Below are positions 1-10,975 of a stretch of 64,000 nucleotides of DNA, piece by piece. This DNA is from Nocardia bovistercoris (GTDB taxonomy: Bacteria; Actinomycetota; Actinomycetes; Mycobacteriales; Mycobacteriaceae): positions 364,193 to 428,192 of the forward strand of contig NZ_JADMLG010000001.1 in NCBI RefSeq assembly GCF_015674855.1. The letters run 5' to 3'. A program made the position numbers and the translations under genes. The notes below the pieces were generated by a model. The model did not search any database. It was not told the DNA's origin and saw only the letters and a program-made list of their open reading frames with translations. Each line of letters begins with the position of its first letter. The first letter of the stretch is position 1.

Positions 1-429
1 GCCGCTGATCTTCTCGTGATAGGGCCGCAGCACACCCTGGAAGGTGCTGAGCACCAGTGATTTGGTGGTCGAGGTGTGGAAGGTGGCCACGATCGGCCCC
101 TCGGCGATCTTCAGCGCGAGCATCGACAGGCTCGGCGCGTTCGGCTCGTGGATGTGCAGCACGTCGAAGTCGTTGCCGTCGATCCAACGCCGGATCCTGG
201 CGTAGGACATGGGGCCGAAGGACAGCCGCGCCACCGACCCGTTGTAGGGAATCGCCACGGCCCGCCCGGCCGAGACGACGAAATCCGGCAGCGGCGTCCC
301 CTCCGACGCGGGCGCGAGCACGCTGACCTTGTGGCCGCGTTCGATGAACACCCTGGCCAGTTCCACCACGTGGGCCTGGACGCCGCCGGGGACGTCGAAG
401 GAGTACGGGCAGACCATGCCTATCTTCAC
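1..429 (-). CDS. pimA: Phosphatidylinositol mannosyltransferase PimA, N-terminal part (runs off left edge)
   Basis: GT-B glycosyltransferase that in this family transfers mannose from GDP-mannose to the inositol ring of phosphatidylinositol, the first step of PIM/LAM synthesis on the cytoplasmic side of the membrane. Only the first 143 residues are in the window. They show MKIGMVCPYSFDVPGG at the start, the glycine-rich acceptor-side loop of PimA, and HIHEPNAPSLS near residue 90. The start is a GTG at 429 whose GTGA overlaps the patA stop codon, so the two genes are translationally coupled. The identification also rests on the conserved thrS-HIT-pgsA-patA-pimA order of mycolic-acid actinobacteria. 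Confidence 0.93.
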   Translation of the reverse strand, partial: MKIGMVCPYSFDVPGGVQAHVVELARVFIERGHKVSVLAPASEGTPLPDFVVSAGRAVAIPYNGSVARLSFGPMSYARIRRWIDGNDFDVLHIHEPNAPSLSMLALKIAEGPIVATFHTSTTKSLVLSTFQGVLRPYHEKISG

Positions 430-1385
430 GGCGTCCCCTCTCCCGCCGCACCGACCGGCCCGTTCTCGATCCGGCTCCGCGCCGCCGCGATGCGCGCGCG
501 CCGCGCGTCGGACAGATCGGACTCCCACAGCGGTTGCAGCATGTGCCAATCCTGCGGATACCGGGCGATATTCGCCGCGAACGCGTCCGCGAGCGCCTGC
601 GTGGCCGCACCGACGCCGACGGACACGTCGATCGCGGGCTCGACCTTCAGACCCCAGTTCTCGCGGCCGCCGGACTCGCCGGTGAACCACGCGTGGACCG
701 GCAGCAATGCCGCGCCGGTCTCGATCGCCAATTTCGCCGCACCGGCGGGCATCCAGGTGCGTTCGCCGAAGAAGGTGACCGGCACACCGCGACCGGTGAG
801 ATCGCGCTCACCCATCAGGCAGACGATTCCGTTGTCGCGCAGGCGTGCGGCCAACTGCGGGAACGGCGGTTGCGCGCCGCCGGTCAGCGCGAACACCTCG
901 AAGCCGAGACTTTCCCGGTAGGCGACGAAACGATCGAACAGCGATTCCGGCTTCAACCGTTCCATCACCGTCGAGAAACCTCGGTAGTGCTGGACCAACC
1001 AGACTCCCGCCATATCCCAGTTCCCGGAATGCGGCAGCACGAGCAGCACACCGCGCCCCGCGGCCAATGCGTCGTCCAGGTGAGCGAGCCCGTCCACGTG
1101 ATAGTCGATCTTGCTGTGATCCATCGACGGCAACCGGAACGCCTCACGCCAGTACCGGGCGTAGGAGCGCATACTCGCGCGCATCAACTCCGCGGGCACC
1201 GCCTCCGGCGCGATGCCGAGCACCCTGGCCAGATTGCGCCGCAACTGCGCCGGACCGCCCTTGCGCACCATCCGGTCGGCGCCGAAGTCGAAGAGTTTGC
1301 GCGCCGTCGGCTCGGGCAGCGCCCGCACCAGTCGCCAGCCCGCCGCGTACCCGCGATCGGCCACGGCCGGACCGAATCCGCTCAT
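426..1385 (-). CDS. patA: PIM acyltransferase PatA-like (LPLAT family)
   Basis: Membrane-associated acyltransferase of the HtrB/LPLAT family. In mycobacteria PatA moves a palmitoyl group from acyl-CoA onto the 6-position of the first mannose of PIM1/PIM2. The 319-residue product carries the catalytic HX4D motif in LPHSGNWD at about residue 115 and a second acyltransferase block, GERDLTGRGVPVTFFGE. A longer frame exists, but I chose the ATG at 1385 because GGGAGG sits about 8 nt upstream and the protein then begins with family-like sequence (MSGFGPAVADRGYAAG). It lies 37 bp after pgsA and overlaps pimA by GTGA, within one operon. Confidence 0.9.
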   Translation of the reverse strand: MSGFGPAVADRGYAAGWRLVRALPEPTARKLFDFGADRMVRKGGPAQLRRNLARVLGIAPEAVPAELMRASMRSYARYWREAFRLPSMDHSKIDYHVDGLAHLDDALAAGRGVLLVLPHSGNWDMAGVWLVQHYRGFSTVMERLKPESLFDRFVAYRESLGFEVFALTGGAQPPFPQLAARLRDNGIVCLMGERDLTGRGVPVTFFGERTWMPAGAAKLAIETGAALLPVHAWFTGESGGRENWGLKVEPAIDVSVGVGAATQALADAFAANIARYPQDWHMLQPLWESDLSDARRARIAAARSRIENGPVGAAGEGTP

Positions 1386-1422
1386 CCCCCGCGACCTCCC
1401 GTCACACCGATCCCCGGCGCTC

Positions 1423-2115
1423 TCACGACGGCCGGTCCGCCTGCCCGGCGCCGCTGCTCGCACTCGGCGGCGGTGCGGGCGCGATCAGCTCGCGGGCGCC
1501 GTGCGAGCGGCGCACCGCCGAAATCCGCTGCACCACCGTCACGATGCTCAGCACGGCCAGAACCCACATCGCCACGTGGACGGCCCAGGTGAGCCATTCG
1601 ATATCCCAGTATCCCCCGATACCGGTGAAACCGGCGCCGACGAGCACGATCACGAGCCGGTCGGGCCGCTCGATCAGGCCGCCGTCGGCGGAGAGCCCGC
1701 TGGCCTCCGCGCGCGCCTTGGCATACGAGATGACCTGCGAGGTCACCAGCACCACCAGCGTCGCGAACAGCAGCGCTCGATTGTTCTCGTGGTAGACCGC
1801 CCACCAGGCCAGCCCGCCGAAGATCGCGCCGTCGGCGAGCCGGTCGCAGGTCGCGTCGAGGACCGCGCCGTAGCGGGTGCCGCCGCCCCTCGCCCGCGCC
1901 ATCGCGCCGTCGAGCATGTCGAACATGACGAACAACCAGATCACCATGGTTCCCCAGAACAGATGTCCGCTCGGGAACAGGGTGACCGCGGCCGCGATCG
2001 ACGCGGTGGTGCCGAGAACGGTCACCGCGTCGGGGGTCAGTCCGGTCTTGACCAGCGCCTTGCCCAGCGGCGCTGTGGCTTTCGCGAACGTCTCGCGGCC
2101 GAGGAAGCTCAGCAC
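1423..2115 (-). CDS. pgsA: Phosphatidylinositol phosphate synthase (CDP-alcohol phosphatidyltransferase)
   Basis: Integral membrane enzyme that condenses CDP-diacylglycerol with inositol phosphate, giving the PI precursor used by PimA and PatA encoded just downstream. The 230-residue protein carries the full CDP-alcohol phosphotransferase signature D-x2-D-G-x2-A-R-x8-G-x3-D-x3-D, seen as DMLDGAMARARGGGTRYG followed by AVLDATCD near residues 65-91. Several hydrophobic segments follow. The start is GTG at 2115; no in-frame ATG or GTG lies between it and the HIT gene, and GGGGGA lies upstream. The C-terminal tail (APPPPSASSGAGQAD) is proline/serine-rich and probably disordered. Confidence 0.93.
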   Translation of the reverse strand: MLSFLGRETFAKATAPLGKALVKTGLTPDAVTVLGTTASIAAAVTLFPSGHLFWGTMVIWLFVMFDMLDGAMARARGGGTRYGAVLDATCDRLADGAIFGGLAWWAVYHENNRALLFATLVVLVTSQVISYAKARAEASGLSADGGLIERPDRLVIVLVGAGFTGIGGYWDIEWLTWAVHVAMWVLAVLSIVTVVQRISAVRRSHGARELIAPAPPPSASSGAGQADRPS

Positions 2116-2155
2116 GACCGGTCGGTCCCCCGCCGGGCGCGACCGAACACCGCGC

Positions 2156-2715
2156 TCATTCCGTCTCCTTCCAGGCCGCCGCTAGTAGCGCTCGCGTCTC
2201 CCGGAGCAGTTGCGGCATGACCTTCGCCCCGCCGATGACGGTGATGAAGTTCGCGTCACCGCCCCAGCGCGGCACGATGTGCTGATGGAGATGATCGGCT
2301 AGCGAACCGCCCGCCACCCCGCCGAGATTCAGACCGACGTTGAAGCCGTGCGGTCTGGACACACTCTTCATGACCCGGATCGCACGCTGGGTGAACGCCA
2401 TCAACTCGCCGCTCTCGGCCTCGGTGAGATCCTCGAGGTCGGCCACCACGCGATACGGGACAACCATCATGTGTCCGGGATTGTAGGGATACAGGTTCAA
2501 CACCGCGTACACGAGTTCGCCGCGCGCGATGATCAGGCCGTCCTCGTCCGACATCCTCGGGATGTCGGTGAACGGATGGCCGGTGGAGTCGGCGGACGGG
2601 CGGGTCGATGCGGCCTCGGCGATATAGGACATCCGGTACGGGGTCCACAGGCGCTGCAGCCGGTCCGGCTCGCCCGCGCCGCGATCCACGATGCCGTCGG
2701 CCTGCGTGCGCTCGC

Positions 2716-2719
<4 letters not shown>
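2156..2719 (-). CDS. HIT-family protein, probable Ap4A phosphorylase
   Basis: Cytosolic histidine-triad protein of 187 residues. The triad HLHQHIVP lies near residue 142, preceded by [19 protein letters not shown]. Its nearest known relative is the mycobacterial protein encoded in the same place between thrS and pgsA (Rv2613c type), characterised as a diadenosine tetraphosphate phosphorylase; that activity is assigned here by family and synteny. The ATG at 2719 overlaps the thrS stop as ATGA, so the genes are coupled. Ap4A is a side product of aminoacyl-tRNA synthetases, which fits the pairing with thrS. Confidence 0.92.
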
Positions 2720-4776
<2,057 letters not shown>

Positions 4777-4905
4777 GGCGGCGCACTCCTTGGCGTTTCG
4801 TTGGCGGGTCCATCCCGCGCGCGTCATCGACCGGGAACGTGTTCGCCCCGGCGCGACCATGCTAACCGTCCCGCCGCGCGGCGCACTCACGCCGTACGGG
4901 TGTGC

Positions 4906-5496
4906 TCAGTCTCCCCCGGCCAACTCGCGCAGCATCGACAACCGTTCCTCGGCCGGACGCTTCGGGCAACTGGTGCACATATCGCAACCGGGCGCCTCGA
5001 ACACCAGACAGCACGAGATTCGCCGGACGAAGGTGCGCGCACCGACCTCGACGAACCGGGGCGCGGGCAGTTTGCCGCCGACCTCGCGCGCCAGCCGTAC
5101 ACCGGCCGCCGCGTCACCCGCGTCGAGCGCGCGGTTGCCGATGGCGTCGGCGGTGACGGCCCACAGCGATGCGACGCCCGCACCCGACACCTCGGCCACC
5201 GCGGGGATCACCGCCTCCAGCGTCGCCCGCAGGGCCGGGGCCGCCGCATCGGCGGATTCGGTCCCCGGCAGCACACGAACCCGTTCGACGCCGCCGTCGG
5301 GTCGCACCTCGCAGTCGAGGCGATCCAGCGCGGGCACGGGCGCGGGCACGCCGTCGACATACGCCCGGGCCAACTGCTCGACCAGCGCCGAAGCCACCAT
5401 GCACCACCACAGCGTGCCCGCCACGCGCGGCGTCTCGGTCCCCCACGACCGCCCCATCTCCGCGATGCGTTCGGCCAGCCACTCGGGCCGGGTCAT
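4906..5496 (-). CDS. FhuF-like (2Fe-2S) protein
   Basis: Cytosolic 196-residue protein ending in the FhuF-type cluster-binding pattern RISCCLVFEAPGCDMCTSC, a CC-x9-C-x2-C arrangement of four cysteines that in FhuF proteins holds a [2Fe-2S] cluster used to reduce ferric siderophores. The rest is helical and poorly conserved, as in the family. The ATG at 5496 is preceded by GGGGAA. A GTG at 5520, which overlaps the upstream stop as GTGA and adds eight residues, is a real alternative. It lies on the same strand and between a small membrane protein and thrS. A role in iron-siderophore reduction is a family inference; no siderophore genes lie nearby. Confidence 0.75.
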   Translation of the reverse strand: MTRPEWLAERIAEMGRSWGTETPRVAGTLWWCMVASALVEQLARAYVDGVPAPVPALDRLDCEVRPDGGVERVRVLPGTESADAAAPALRATLEAVIPAVAEVSGAGVASLWAVTADAIGNRALDAGDAAAGVRLAREVGGKLPAPRFVEVGARTFVRRISCCLVFEAPGCDMCTSCPKRPAEERLSMLRELAGGD

Positions 5497-5516
5497 GGCT
5501 TCCCCGTGCACCGAGT

Positions 5517-5948
5517 TCACCACGCGAGGGGACTGCGCAACCATGTCGATTCCACTCCGATCCAGCCGCCGACGATTCCGAATGTTCCCAAAACCCACAG
5601 TGTGGCGACGACGAGGACCGCCGTCGCCGCCGCCGCGCCGACCCGCACGAGCAGGCCGCGCGCGGTGTACCAGGCCATGACCTGCCGGTACCGGTCCCGC
5701 AACCAGCCGAGCGCATGCCGCGCCCACGCGAATTCGGTGGCGAGGATGCCGAGTCCGGCGAAGACGATCGCCCAGCCGGGTCCGGGGTAGGGAATCGCGA
5801 GGATTCCCACGATCAGCACCGCGATGCCCGCGACCGCGACCCCGATCCGGTAGGCGAAGTTCAGCGTAGGCCGCCGCGCGACGGCCGCGCGGAAGGCGCG
5901 CACGCCCGCCGGGCGTTTCGCCGCGGGAGGATCGACCTCGGTACTCAT
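5517..5948 (-). CDS. PGPGW-motif small membrane protein (TIGR02611 type)
   Basis: Small integral membrane protein of 143 residues. Two closely spaced hydrophobic segments (about residues 35-70) contain the family signature IPYPGPGW; a third lies near 100-125. After the first pair is an amphipathic ARHALGWLRDRYRQVMAWY stretch. Proteins of this family are widespread in actinobacteria and their biochemical role is unknown. The stop codon overlaps or nearly abuts the FhuF-like gene, so the two are probably co-transcribed. Confidence 0.8.
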   Translation of the reverse strand: MSTEVDPPAAKRPAGVRAFRAAVARRPTLNFAYRIGVAVAGIAVLIVGILAIPYPGPGWAIVFAGLGILATEFAWARHALGWLRDRYRQVMAWYTARGLLVRVGAAAATAVLVVATLWVLGTFGIVGGWIGVESTWLRSPLAW

Positions 5949-6010
5949 TGCGCCAGCCTACGGACCCCGCGCCCGCCCCGGCGCGCGGCGAGTCGGGGCG
6001 GGCGCTCGGG

Positions 6011-8251
6011 TCAGACCAGTTCGGCCGTCGCGGGTCGCGCGCCGTCATCGATGGCGGCGATCCCGTCGACGGTGACCTCGATGACCCTGGCGCTGGCGAT
6101 GTCGAAGAACAGGCCCGACACCGTGACGCCGCGTTCGGCCACGGCCGCGCGGACCGCGGGATGGCGGTGCAGGGTCTGCAACTGCACGGCCACGTTCACC
6201 ATGCTGAGCTGGTCGACCGCGCCGAAGCCCGCCGCCTCGGCCGCGACCGCGACCGGATGTCCGACCCGGAACTGTTCCAGGCTCGGCCCGGCGTGCGCCA
6301 GCCAGGTGCCGATGCCGGGATCGGCTTCGGCCCCGGAATGCAGCGCGGCCATGGCCCCGCACGAGGAGTGGCCGCACACCACGATCGAGCGCACGTTCAA
6401 TTCCCGCAGTGCGAACAGCAGCGCCGCCTCCACCGAGGCGTCGCCCTCGGTGGGCACCAGATTGCCGACGTTGCGGACGGTGAACAGGTCGCCGGGGCCG
6501 CTGTTGGTGATCACGTTCGGCACCACGCGGGAATCGGCGCAGGTCAGGAAGAACGAATCCGGGTCCTGACGGTCGCGAAGCTCGTCGAGGTGCGGTCGAA
6601 CGACGTGCGCGTGGCTGCGGTGGTAGGCCGCGACGCCCGCCGCGACCGGGTCGGGATGCCGGTCCTCGCGCCGCCACGGGCCGAGGATCTCGTCGAAGAC
6701 CGCGCGGCCGAATCCGCGCGATGGCGGGCCCGCGGTCGCGTGCGCCATGCGGGCGCTGCCGATCTCGACGAAGTCCACGCTGCCGCCGTTGCTCTCCTGC
6801 TGGCGCACCCAGTCCTCGATGGCCTCGAAGGCGGCGTGGTCGAGGAAGTCGACGGTCATCTCGACGGTGACGTCGGCGTCGCCGGGCACCTTGGCGAATT
6901 CGGCGGACAGGCGCGGCAGCGCGAGGAAGGTGCACGACCCGTCGATGGTGACCAGCCAGCGCTGCGAGGCCGGGATCGGCGTGGCGACGATGGCGACCCG
7001 CACCACCCGCCACAGCAGCAGCCCGAAGGCCAGCGCGAGGCCGATCATGACGCCCTCGAGCAGGTTGAGGAAGACGACGCCGAGCACGGTCACCGCGTAG
7101 ACCAGCAGGTCGCCGGTGCGCCGCGCGAGTTTGATGTGGGCCAGCTTCACCAACTGGATGCCGATCACGATCAGCAGACCCGCCAGCGCCGCCTTCGGGA
7201 TCTGTTCCACGATCCCGACCAGCGCCACCGAGAACAGCAGCACCCAGACGCCGTGCATGACGGCCGAGGCGCGGCTGCGCGCGCCCGCGGTGACATTGGT
7301 GGCGCTGCGCACGATCACGCCGGTCACCGGCAGGCCGCCGACCAGGCCGGAGAGCACGTTGGCCGAGCCCTGGCCGATGAGTTCCCGGTCGAAGTTCGTG
7401 CGCGGACCGGTGTGCATCTTGTCGACCGCGACCGCCGAGAGCAGGCTCTCGACGCTGGCGATGAGCGCGATGGTGAGCACCATGACCGCGACCGCCGACC
7501 AGCCGCCGTCCGGTATCCGCGGCAGCGCGATGGCATCGAACAGCGAACCGTTGAGCACCAACTTCTCCGCCTCGATGGGCAGCACCATGGCGAGCACGGT
7601 GGCCACCACGATCGCGACCAGCGGGCCCGGCACGACCCGCGCGCGGGCGGGCACGTAGCGCCAGCCGAGCATGATGGCGATCACCACCGCGCCGACGAGC
7701 GCGTCGCCGCCGTGCAGCGACATCAGCTGTCCCGGCAGTTCACGCAGGTTGTTCCAGGCCGAACTGTGCGAGGCGCCGCCGAGCAGGACGTGCACCTGCT
7801 GCAGCGCGATGGTGATGCCGATGCCGGCGAGCATCGCGTGCACGACCACCGGCGCGACCGCCAACGCCGCGCGGGCGACGCGGCTCAGGCCGAACAGGAT
7901 CTGCAGGATGCCCGCGGCGACGACGATGAAGCAGGTCACCCGCCAGCCGAACTGGTTGATGGATTCGGCGACGACCACCGTCAGACCGGCGGCGGGTCCG
8001 CTGACCTGCAAGGTGGAGCCACCGAGGGTGCCCGCGAGGATGCCGCCGATGACGGCGGCGATGAGCCCGGCGGCCACCGGCGCGCCCGAGGCGAGGGCGA
8101 TGCCGAGGGACAGCGGCAGCGCGACGAGGAAGACCACGATCGAGGCGGGCAGATCGTGACGCAGTACGGATGTCAGACGATCGGATCGAGCCACGGAGGG
8201 ACGGCTCCGGTGCGCTGACGGCGGCGGGGCGAGATCGTTCTCGACAGCCAT
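6011..8251 (-). CDS. SulP anion transporter fused to STAS and beta-carbonic anhydrase (copy 1)
   Basis: Membrane protein of 746 residues with three modules. Residues about 25-400 form a SulP/SLC26 transporter with the typical LRHDLPASIVVFLVALPLSLG entry helix region; about 410-495 is STAS-like (VTIDGSCTFLALPRL); about 545-725 is a cytosolic beta-carbonic anhydrase. The anhydrase has its zinc ligands: Cys in TCADSR (about 570, with the Asp-Arg dyad) and His/Cys in CGHSSCGAM (about 627). Such fusions are thought to couple bicarbonate transport to CO2/HCO3- interconversion; that is family inference. AAGGAG lies 9 nt before the ATG. A paralogue lies immediately upstream on the same strand, 318 bp away. 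Confidence 0.92.
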   Translation of the reverse strand: MAVENDLAPPPSAHRSRPSVARSDRLTSVLRHDLPASIVVFLVALPLSLGIALASGAPVAAGLIAAVIGGILAGTLGGSTLQVSGPAAGLTVVVAESINQFGWRVTCFIVVAAGILQILFGLSRVARAALAVAPVVVHAMLAGIGITIALQQVHVLLGGASHSSAWNNLRELPGQLMSLHGGDALVGAVVIAIMLGWRYVPARARVVPGPLVAIVVATVLAMVLPIEAEKLVLNGSLFDAIALPRIPDGGWSAVAVMVLTIALIASVESLLSAVAVDKMHTGPRTNFDRELIGQGSANVLSGLVGGLPVTGVIVRSATNVTAGARSRASAVMHGVWVLLFSVALVGIVEQIPKAALAGLLIVIGIQLVKLAHIKLARRTGDLLVYAVTVLGVVFLNLLEGVMIGLALAFGLLLWRVVRVAIVATPIPASQRWLVTIDGSCTFLALPRLSAEFAKVPGDADVTVEMTVDFLDHAAFEAIEDWVRQQESNGGSVDFVEIGSARMAHATAGPPSRGFGRAVFDEILGPWRREDRHPDPVAAGVAAYHRSHAHVVRPHLDELRDRQDPDSFFLTCADSRVVPNVITNSGPGDLFTVRNVGNLVPTEGDASVEAALLFALRELNVRSIVVCGHSSCGAMAALHSGAEADPGIGTWLAHAGPSLEQFRVGHPVAVAAEAAGFGAVDQLSMVNVAVQLQTLHRHPAVRAAVAERGVTVSGLFFDIASARVIEVTVDGIAAIDDGARPATAELV

Positions 8252-8431
8252 GATTTTTTCTCCTTCGCCGACTCGGCGGCGCTGGGGAGCGCGCGGCTCC
8301 CTTCGGCACGGCGCCGAGATCGGTTGACGATCGACATGTCCAGCAGGGCAATGGACCGCGAACCGGCATCTCGCGGTGAAGCAGGTCTCGACGCGGCGAC
8401 GAATCGAGATGTAAACCTCGTCAAGCGTATT

Positions 8432-8448
8432 GGTAAAGACTTAGCAAA
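8432..8448 (-). promoter_or_regulatory. 17-bp motif shared by both SulP-CA upstream regions (site 1)
   Basis: On the minus strand this reads TTTGCTAAGTCTTTACC, about 180 bp before the start of the downstream SulP-carbonic anhydrase gene. The same word with one change (TTTGCGAAGTCTTTACC) occurs about 110 bp before the paralogue. The 318-bp region between the two genes otherwise holds only a good ribosome binding site. It could be a binding site or promoter element kept after duplication, or simply duplicated sequence that has not diverged. Confidence 0.5.
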
Positions 8449-8569
8449 ACCTGAGAAGAGGCCGTGGAGTGCGGGAGGCCATAGCCCCGCGCGACTGTGT
8501 CCGTTCCCACACTCCGTTCGAAATGCGCCGCCGGACCGAAGGATTCGGCCCGCGACCCGAATGCGTCGC

Positions 8570-10774
8570 TCACACGGGTTCGACCGCCACCCGCTCGCCG
8601 TCGTCCTCGAACTCCGCGATGCCATCGACGGTCACCTCGATCACCCGTGCCGTCGCCAGATCGAAGAACAGCCCGCTCACCTCGACCCCGCGCTCACGCA
8701 CCCCGCGCCGCACCGCGGGGTGCGCCGAGAGCGCCTCCAGCTGCACCGCCACATTCACCATCGCCAACTGGTCGACCACACCGAAACCGGCGAGAGCGGC
8801 CGCCGCGGCCACCGGATGACCCAGCCGCATCCGGTCCAGACTCGGCCGGGCGTGCGCCAACCAGTCATCGAGCCCGGGACCGGCCGCGACCTCGCGGTGC
8901 AGCGCGTCCATCGCGCCGCATCCGGAATGCCCGCACACCACCACCGCGCGCACCTCGAGTTGCTCCAGCGCGTAGATCAGCGCCGCCTCCACCGACACGT
9001 CACCGCCGCCCACCGGCGCGAGGTTGCCGACATTGCGCACCGTGTAGAGGTCGCCGGGGCCGCTGTCGGTGATCACGTTGGGCACGATGCGGGCATCGGC
9101 GCAGGTCAGAAAGAAGGAATCGGCCTCGCGACGGTCGTGCAGCCCGCGCAGATGCCCGCGCATCAGATGCCGGTGCCCGCGATGGTATTCCGCGATACCC
9201 GCCGCGATCGGATTCGCCGGGTCACCGGATCGCCGCCGCGGCTTGATCACTCGCTCGAGCACCTGTCGCGCGTGCCCCCGCTCGGGCGGGCCGTCCGTGG
9301 CGGCGGCCATGCGCGCGGTGCCCATCTCCACGAAATCCACCGTGCCGCCGTCGTCTTCGCGCCTGCGCGCCCACTCGGTGATGAGTTCCCATGACGCGTG
9401 GTCGAGGAAATCCACCGTCATCTGCACGGTCACCGGCACGCGATGCGGCACCGCGGCCAGTTCGGCGGTGAGTGTCGGCAGGGCAAGAAAGGTGCAGGTG
9501 CCGTCGATGGTGACCACCCAGTGCCCGTCGGCGGCGGGCGCGGCGGCGATGTTCACCCGCACCACCCGCCACAGCAGCACCGCGAAGGACAGCACGAGCC
9601 CGATCACCATGCCCATCAACAGATTCCAGAACACCACCCCGAGCACCGTGGCCAGATACACGTAGAGGTCGCCGGTGCGCCGCGCCAGCCGGATGTGCGC
9701 CAATTTCACCAACTGCACGCCGATCAGGATGAGCAGACCGGCCAGCGCCGCCTTCGGCACCTGCTGCACCACGCCCGCCAAGGCGATGGCGAACAGCAGG
9801 ATCCAGACGCCGTGGGTGACGGTCGCCGCCCGGCTGCGCGCGCCCGCGTTCGCGTTGGTGATGCTGCGCACGATCACCGCGGCGATCGGCAGCCCGCCCA
9901 ACAGGCCCGAGGTGACATTGGCCGCACCCTGCCCGACCAGTTCGCGATCGAAATTCGTCGGCGTCGCCGGTCGCAACTTGTCCACCGCCACCGCCGAGAG
10001 CAGCGTCTCCACGCTCGCGATCAGCGCCACCGTGACCACCGTGACACCCACCGCGAACCAGTCGCCGTGCGGCAGCGCGGGCAGCCCGATCGCATCGACC
10101 AGCGACCCGTCGAGCACCAGTCGCTCCACGTGCGTCGGCAGCAGCAGCGACAGCACGGTCGCCGCCACCACCGCGACCAGCGGTCCGGGAACCGCGCGCA
10201 CCGAGCGCGGCAGGAACTTCCATCCGATCAGGATCGCGATCACGACGAGCCCGACGCACAGATCACCGCTGTGCACCGACATCACCTGGTGCGGAAGCCG
10301 AATCAGGCTCTCGTAGGACGAGCTCAGCGAATCCCCGCCGAGCAGCACGTGCACCTGCTGCAGCGCGATGATCACGCCGATGCCCGCGAGCATGCCGTGC
10401 ACCACCACCGGCGCGATGGCGAGGGTGGCGCGCGCGATCCTGCTGAGCCCGAACAGGATCTGTAACACTCCCGCCCCGACCGTGATGAAACAGGTGACGG
10501 CCCAACCGAAATGGTGGATCGATTCGGCGACTACCACGGTGAGACTCGCCGTCGGCCCGCTCACCTGCACCGCCGACCCGCCGACCGCCCCCGCGACCAC
10601 CCCGCCGACCGCGGCCGCGATCAGCCCGGCGGCGACCGGCGCGCCGGAAGCCACGGCGACGCCGAGAGACAGGGGAAGCGCGACGAGGAAGACCACGACC
10701 GACGCCGGTAGGTCGTGGCGTAGCAGGGCATTCAGGCGCGTCGTCGGTGCGGCGGAATCGGTGTCGGTGGACAT
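8570..10774 (-). CDS. SulP anion transporter fused to STAS and beta-carbonic anhydrase (copy 2)
   Basis: Paralogue of the downstream gene with the same three modules over 734 residues: SulP transporter (about 15-385), STAS-like segment (about 395-480), beta-carbonic anhydrase (about 530-710). Anhydrase ligands are present: CADAR near 555 (the usual Ser of CxDSR is Ala, but Cys, Asp and Arg are kept) and CGHSGCGAM near 613. AAGGAGA precedes the ATG, and the sequence around it (GGCGAAGGAGA) matches that of copy 1, showing that leader and gene were duplicated together. Conservation of all catalytic residues in both copies argues that both are functional, perhaps used under different conditions. 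Confidence 0.92.
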   Translation of the reverse strand: MSTDTDSAAPTTRLNALLRHDLPASVVVFLVALPLSLGVAVASGAPVAAGLIAAAVGGVVAGAVGGSAVQVSGPTASLTVVVAESIHHFGWAVTCFITVGAGVLQILFGLSRIARATLAIAPVVVHGMLAGIGVIIALQQVHVLLGGDSLSSSYESLIRLPHQVMSVHSGDLCVGLVVIAILIGWKFLPRSVRAVPGPLVAVVAATVLSLLLPTHVERLVLDGSLVDAIGLPALPHGDWFAVGVTVVTVALIASVETLLSAVAVDKLRPATPTNFDRELVGQGAANVTSGLLGGLPIAAVIVRSITNANAGARSRAATVTHGVWILLFAIALAGVVQQVPKAALAGLLILIGVQLVKLAHIRLARRTGDLYVYLATVLGVVFWNLLMGMVIGLVLSFAVLLWRVVRVNIAAAPAADGHWVVTIDGTCTFLALPTLTAELAAVPHRVPVTVQMTVDFLDHASWELITEWARRREDDGGTVDFVEMGTARMAAATDGPPERGHARQVLERVIKPRRRSGDPANPIAAGIAEYHRGHRHLMRGHLRGLHDRREADSFFLTCADARIVPNVITDSGPGDLYTVRNVGNLAPVGGGDVSVEAALIYALEQLEVRAVVVCGHSGCGAMDALHREVAAGPGLDDWLAHARPSLDRMRLGHPVAAAAALAGFGVVDQLAMVNVAVQLEALSAHPAVRRGVRERGVEVSGLFFDLATARVIEVTVDGIAEFEDDGERVAVEPV

Positions 10775-10884
10775 ATCTCTCCTTCGCCGCCCCGAAGAGA
10801 CGGTTCATCGGTCAACATGTACTGGCATCGAAAGCGAGTGGCGATCGTGGAACACGACCCGGTGGCACAGCGGTCACCCCCGAG

Positions 10885-10901
10885 GGTAAAGACTTCGCAA
10901 A
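10885..10901 (-). promoter_or_regulatory. 17-bp motif shared by both SulP-CA upstream regions (site 2)
   Basis: Minus-strand TTTGCGAAGTCTTTACC, one base different from the site before copy 1, located 111 bp upstream of the copy 2 start codon and inside the divergent intergenic region shared with the membrane protein gene at 10976. Confidence 0.5.
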
Positions 10902-10946
10902 GCATATGAAAAGATTCAGAGCACTTCCTACATAATGCTACCGAAT

Positions 10947-10962
10947 TGTGACATACATCACA
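10947..10962. promoter_or_regulatory. Perfect CRP/GlxR-type operator
   Basis: TGTGACATACATCACA is an exact match to TGTGA-N6-TCACA, the consensus of cAMP-responsive regulators such as CRP and actinobacterial GlxR/Rv3676. It ends 13 bp before the ATG of the membrane protein gene at 10976 and lies 173 bp upstream of SulP-CA copy 2. So close to a start codon it would be expected to repress the plus-strand gene, while it could act from upstream on copy 2. The match is visible; the identity of the regulator is inference. Confidence 0.65.
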
Positions 10963-10975
10963 GTTTGATTCGGCG

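Noticed and set aside
5948-8218. A 756-codon plus-strand frame opposite SulP-CA copy 1
   Set aside because: Antisense shadow: repetitive Asp/His/Arg-rich translation and no ribosome site, while the minus strand encodes a well-defined family.
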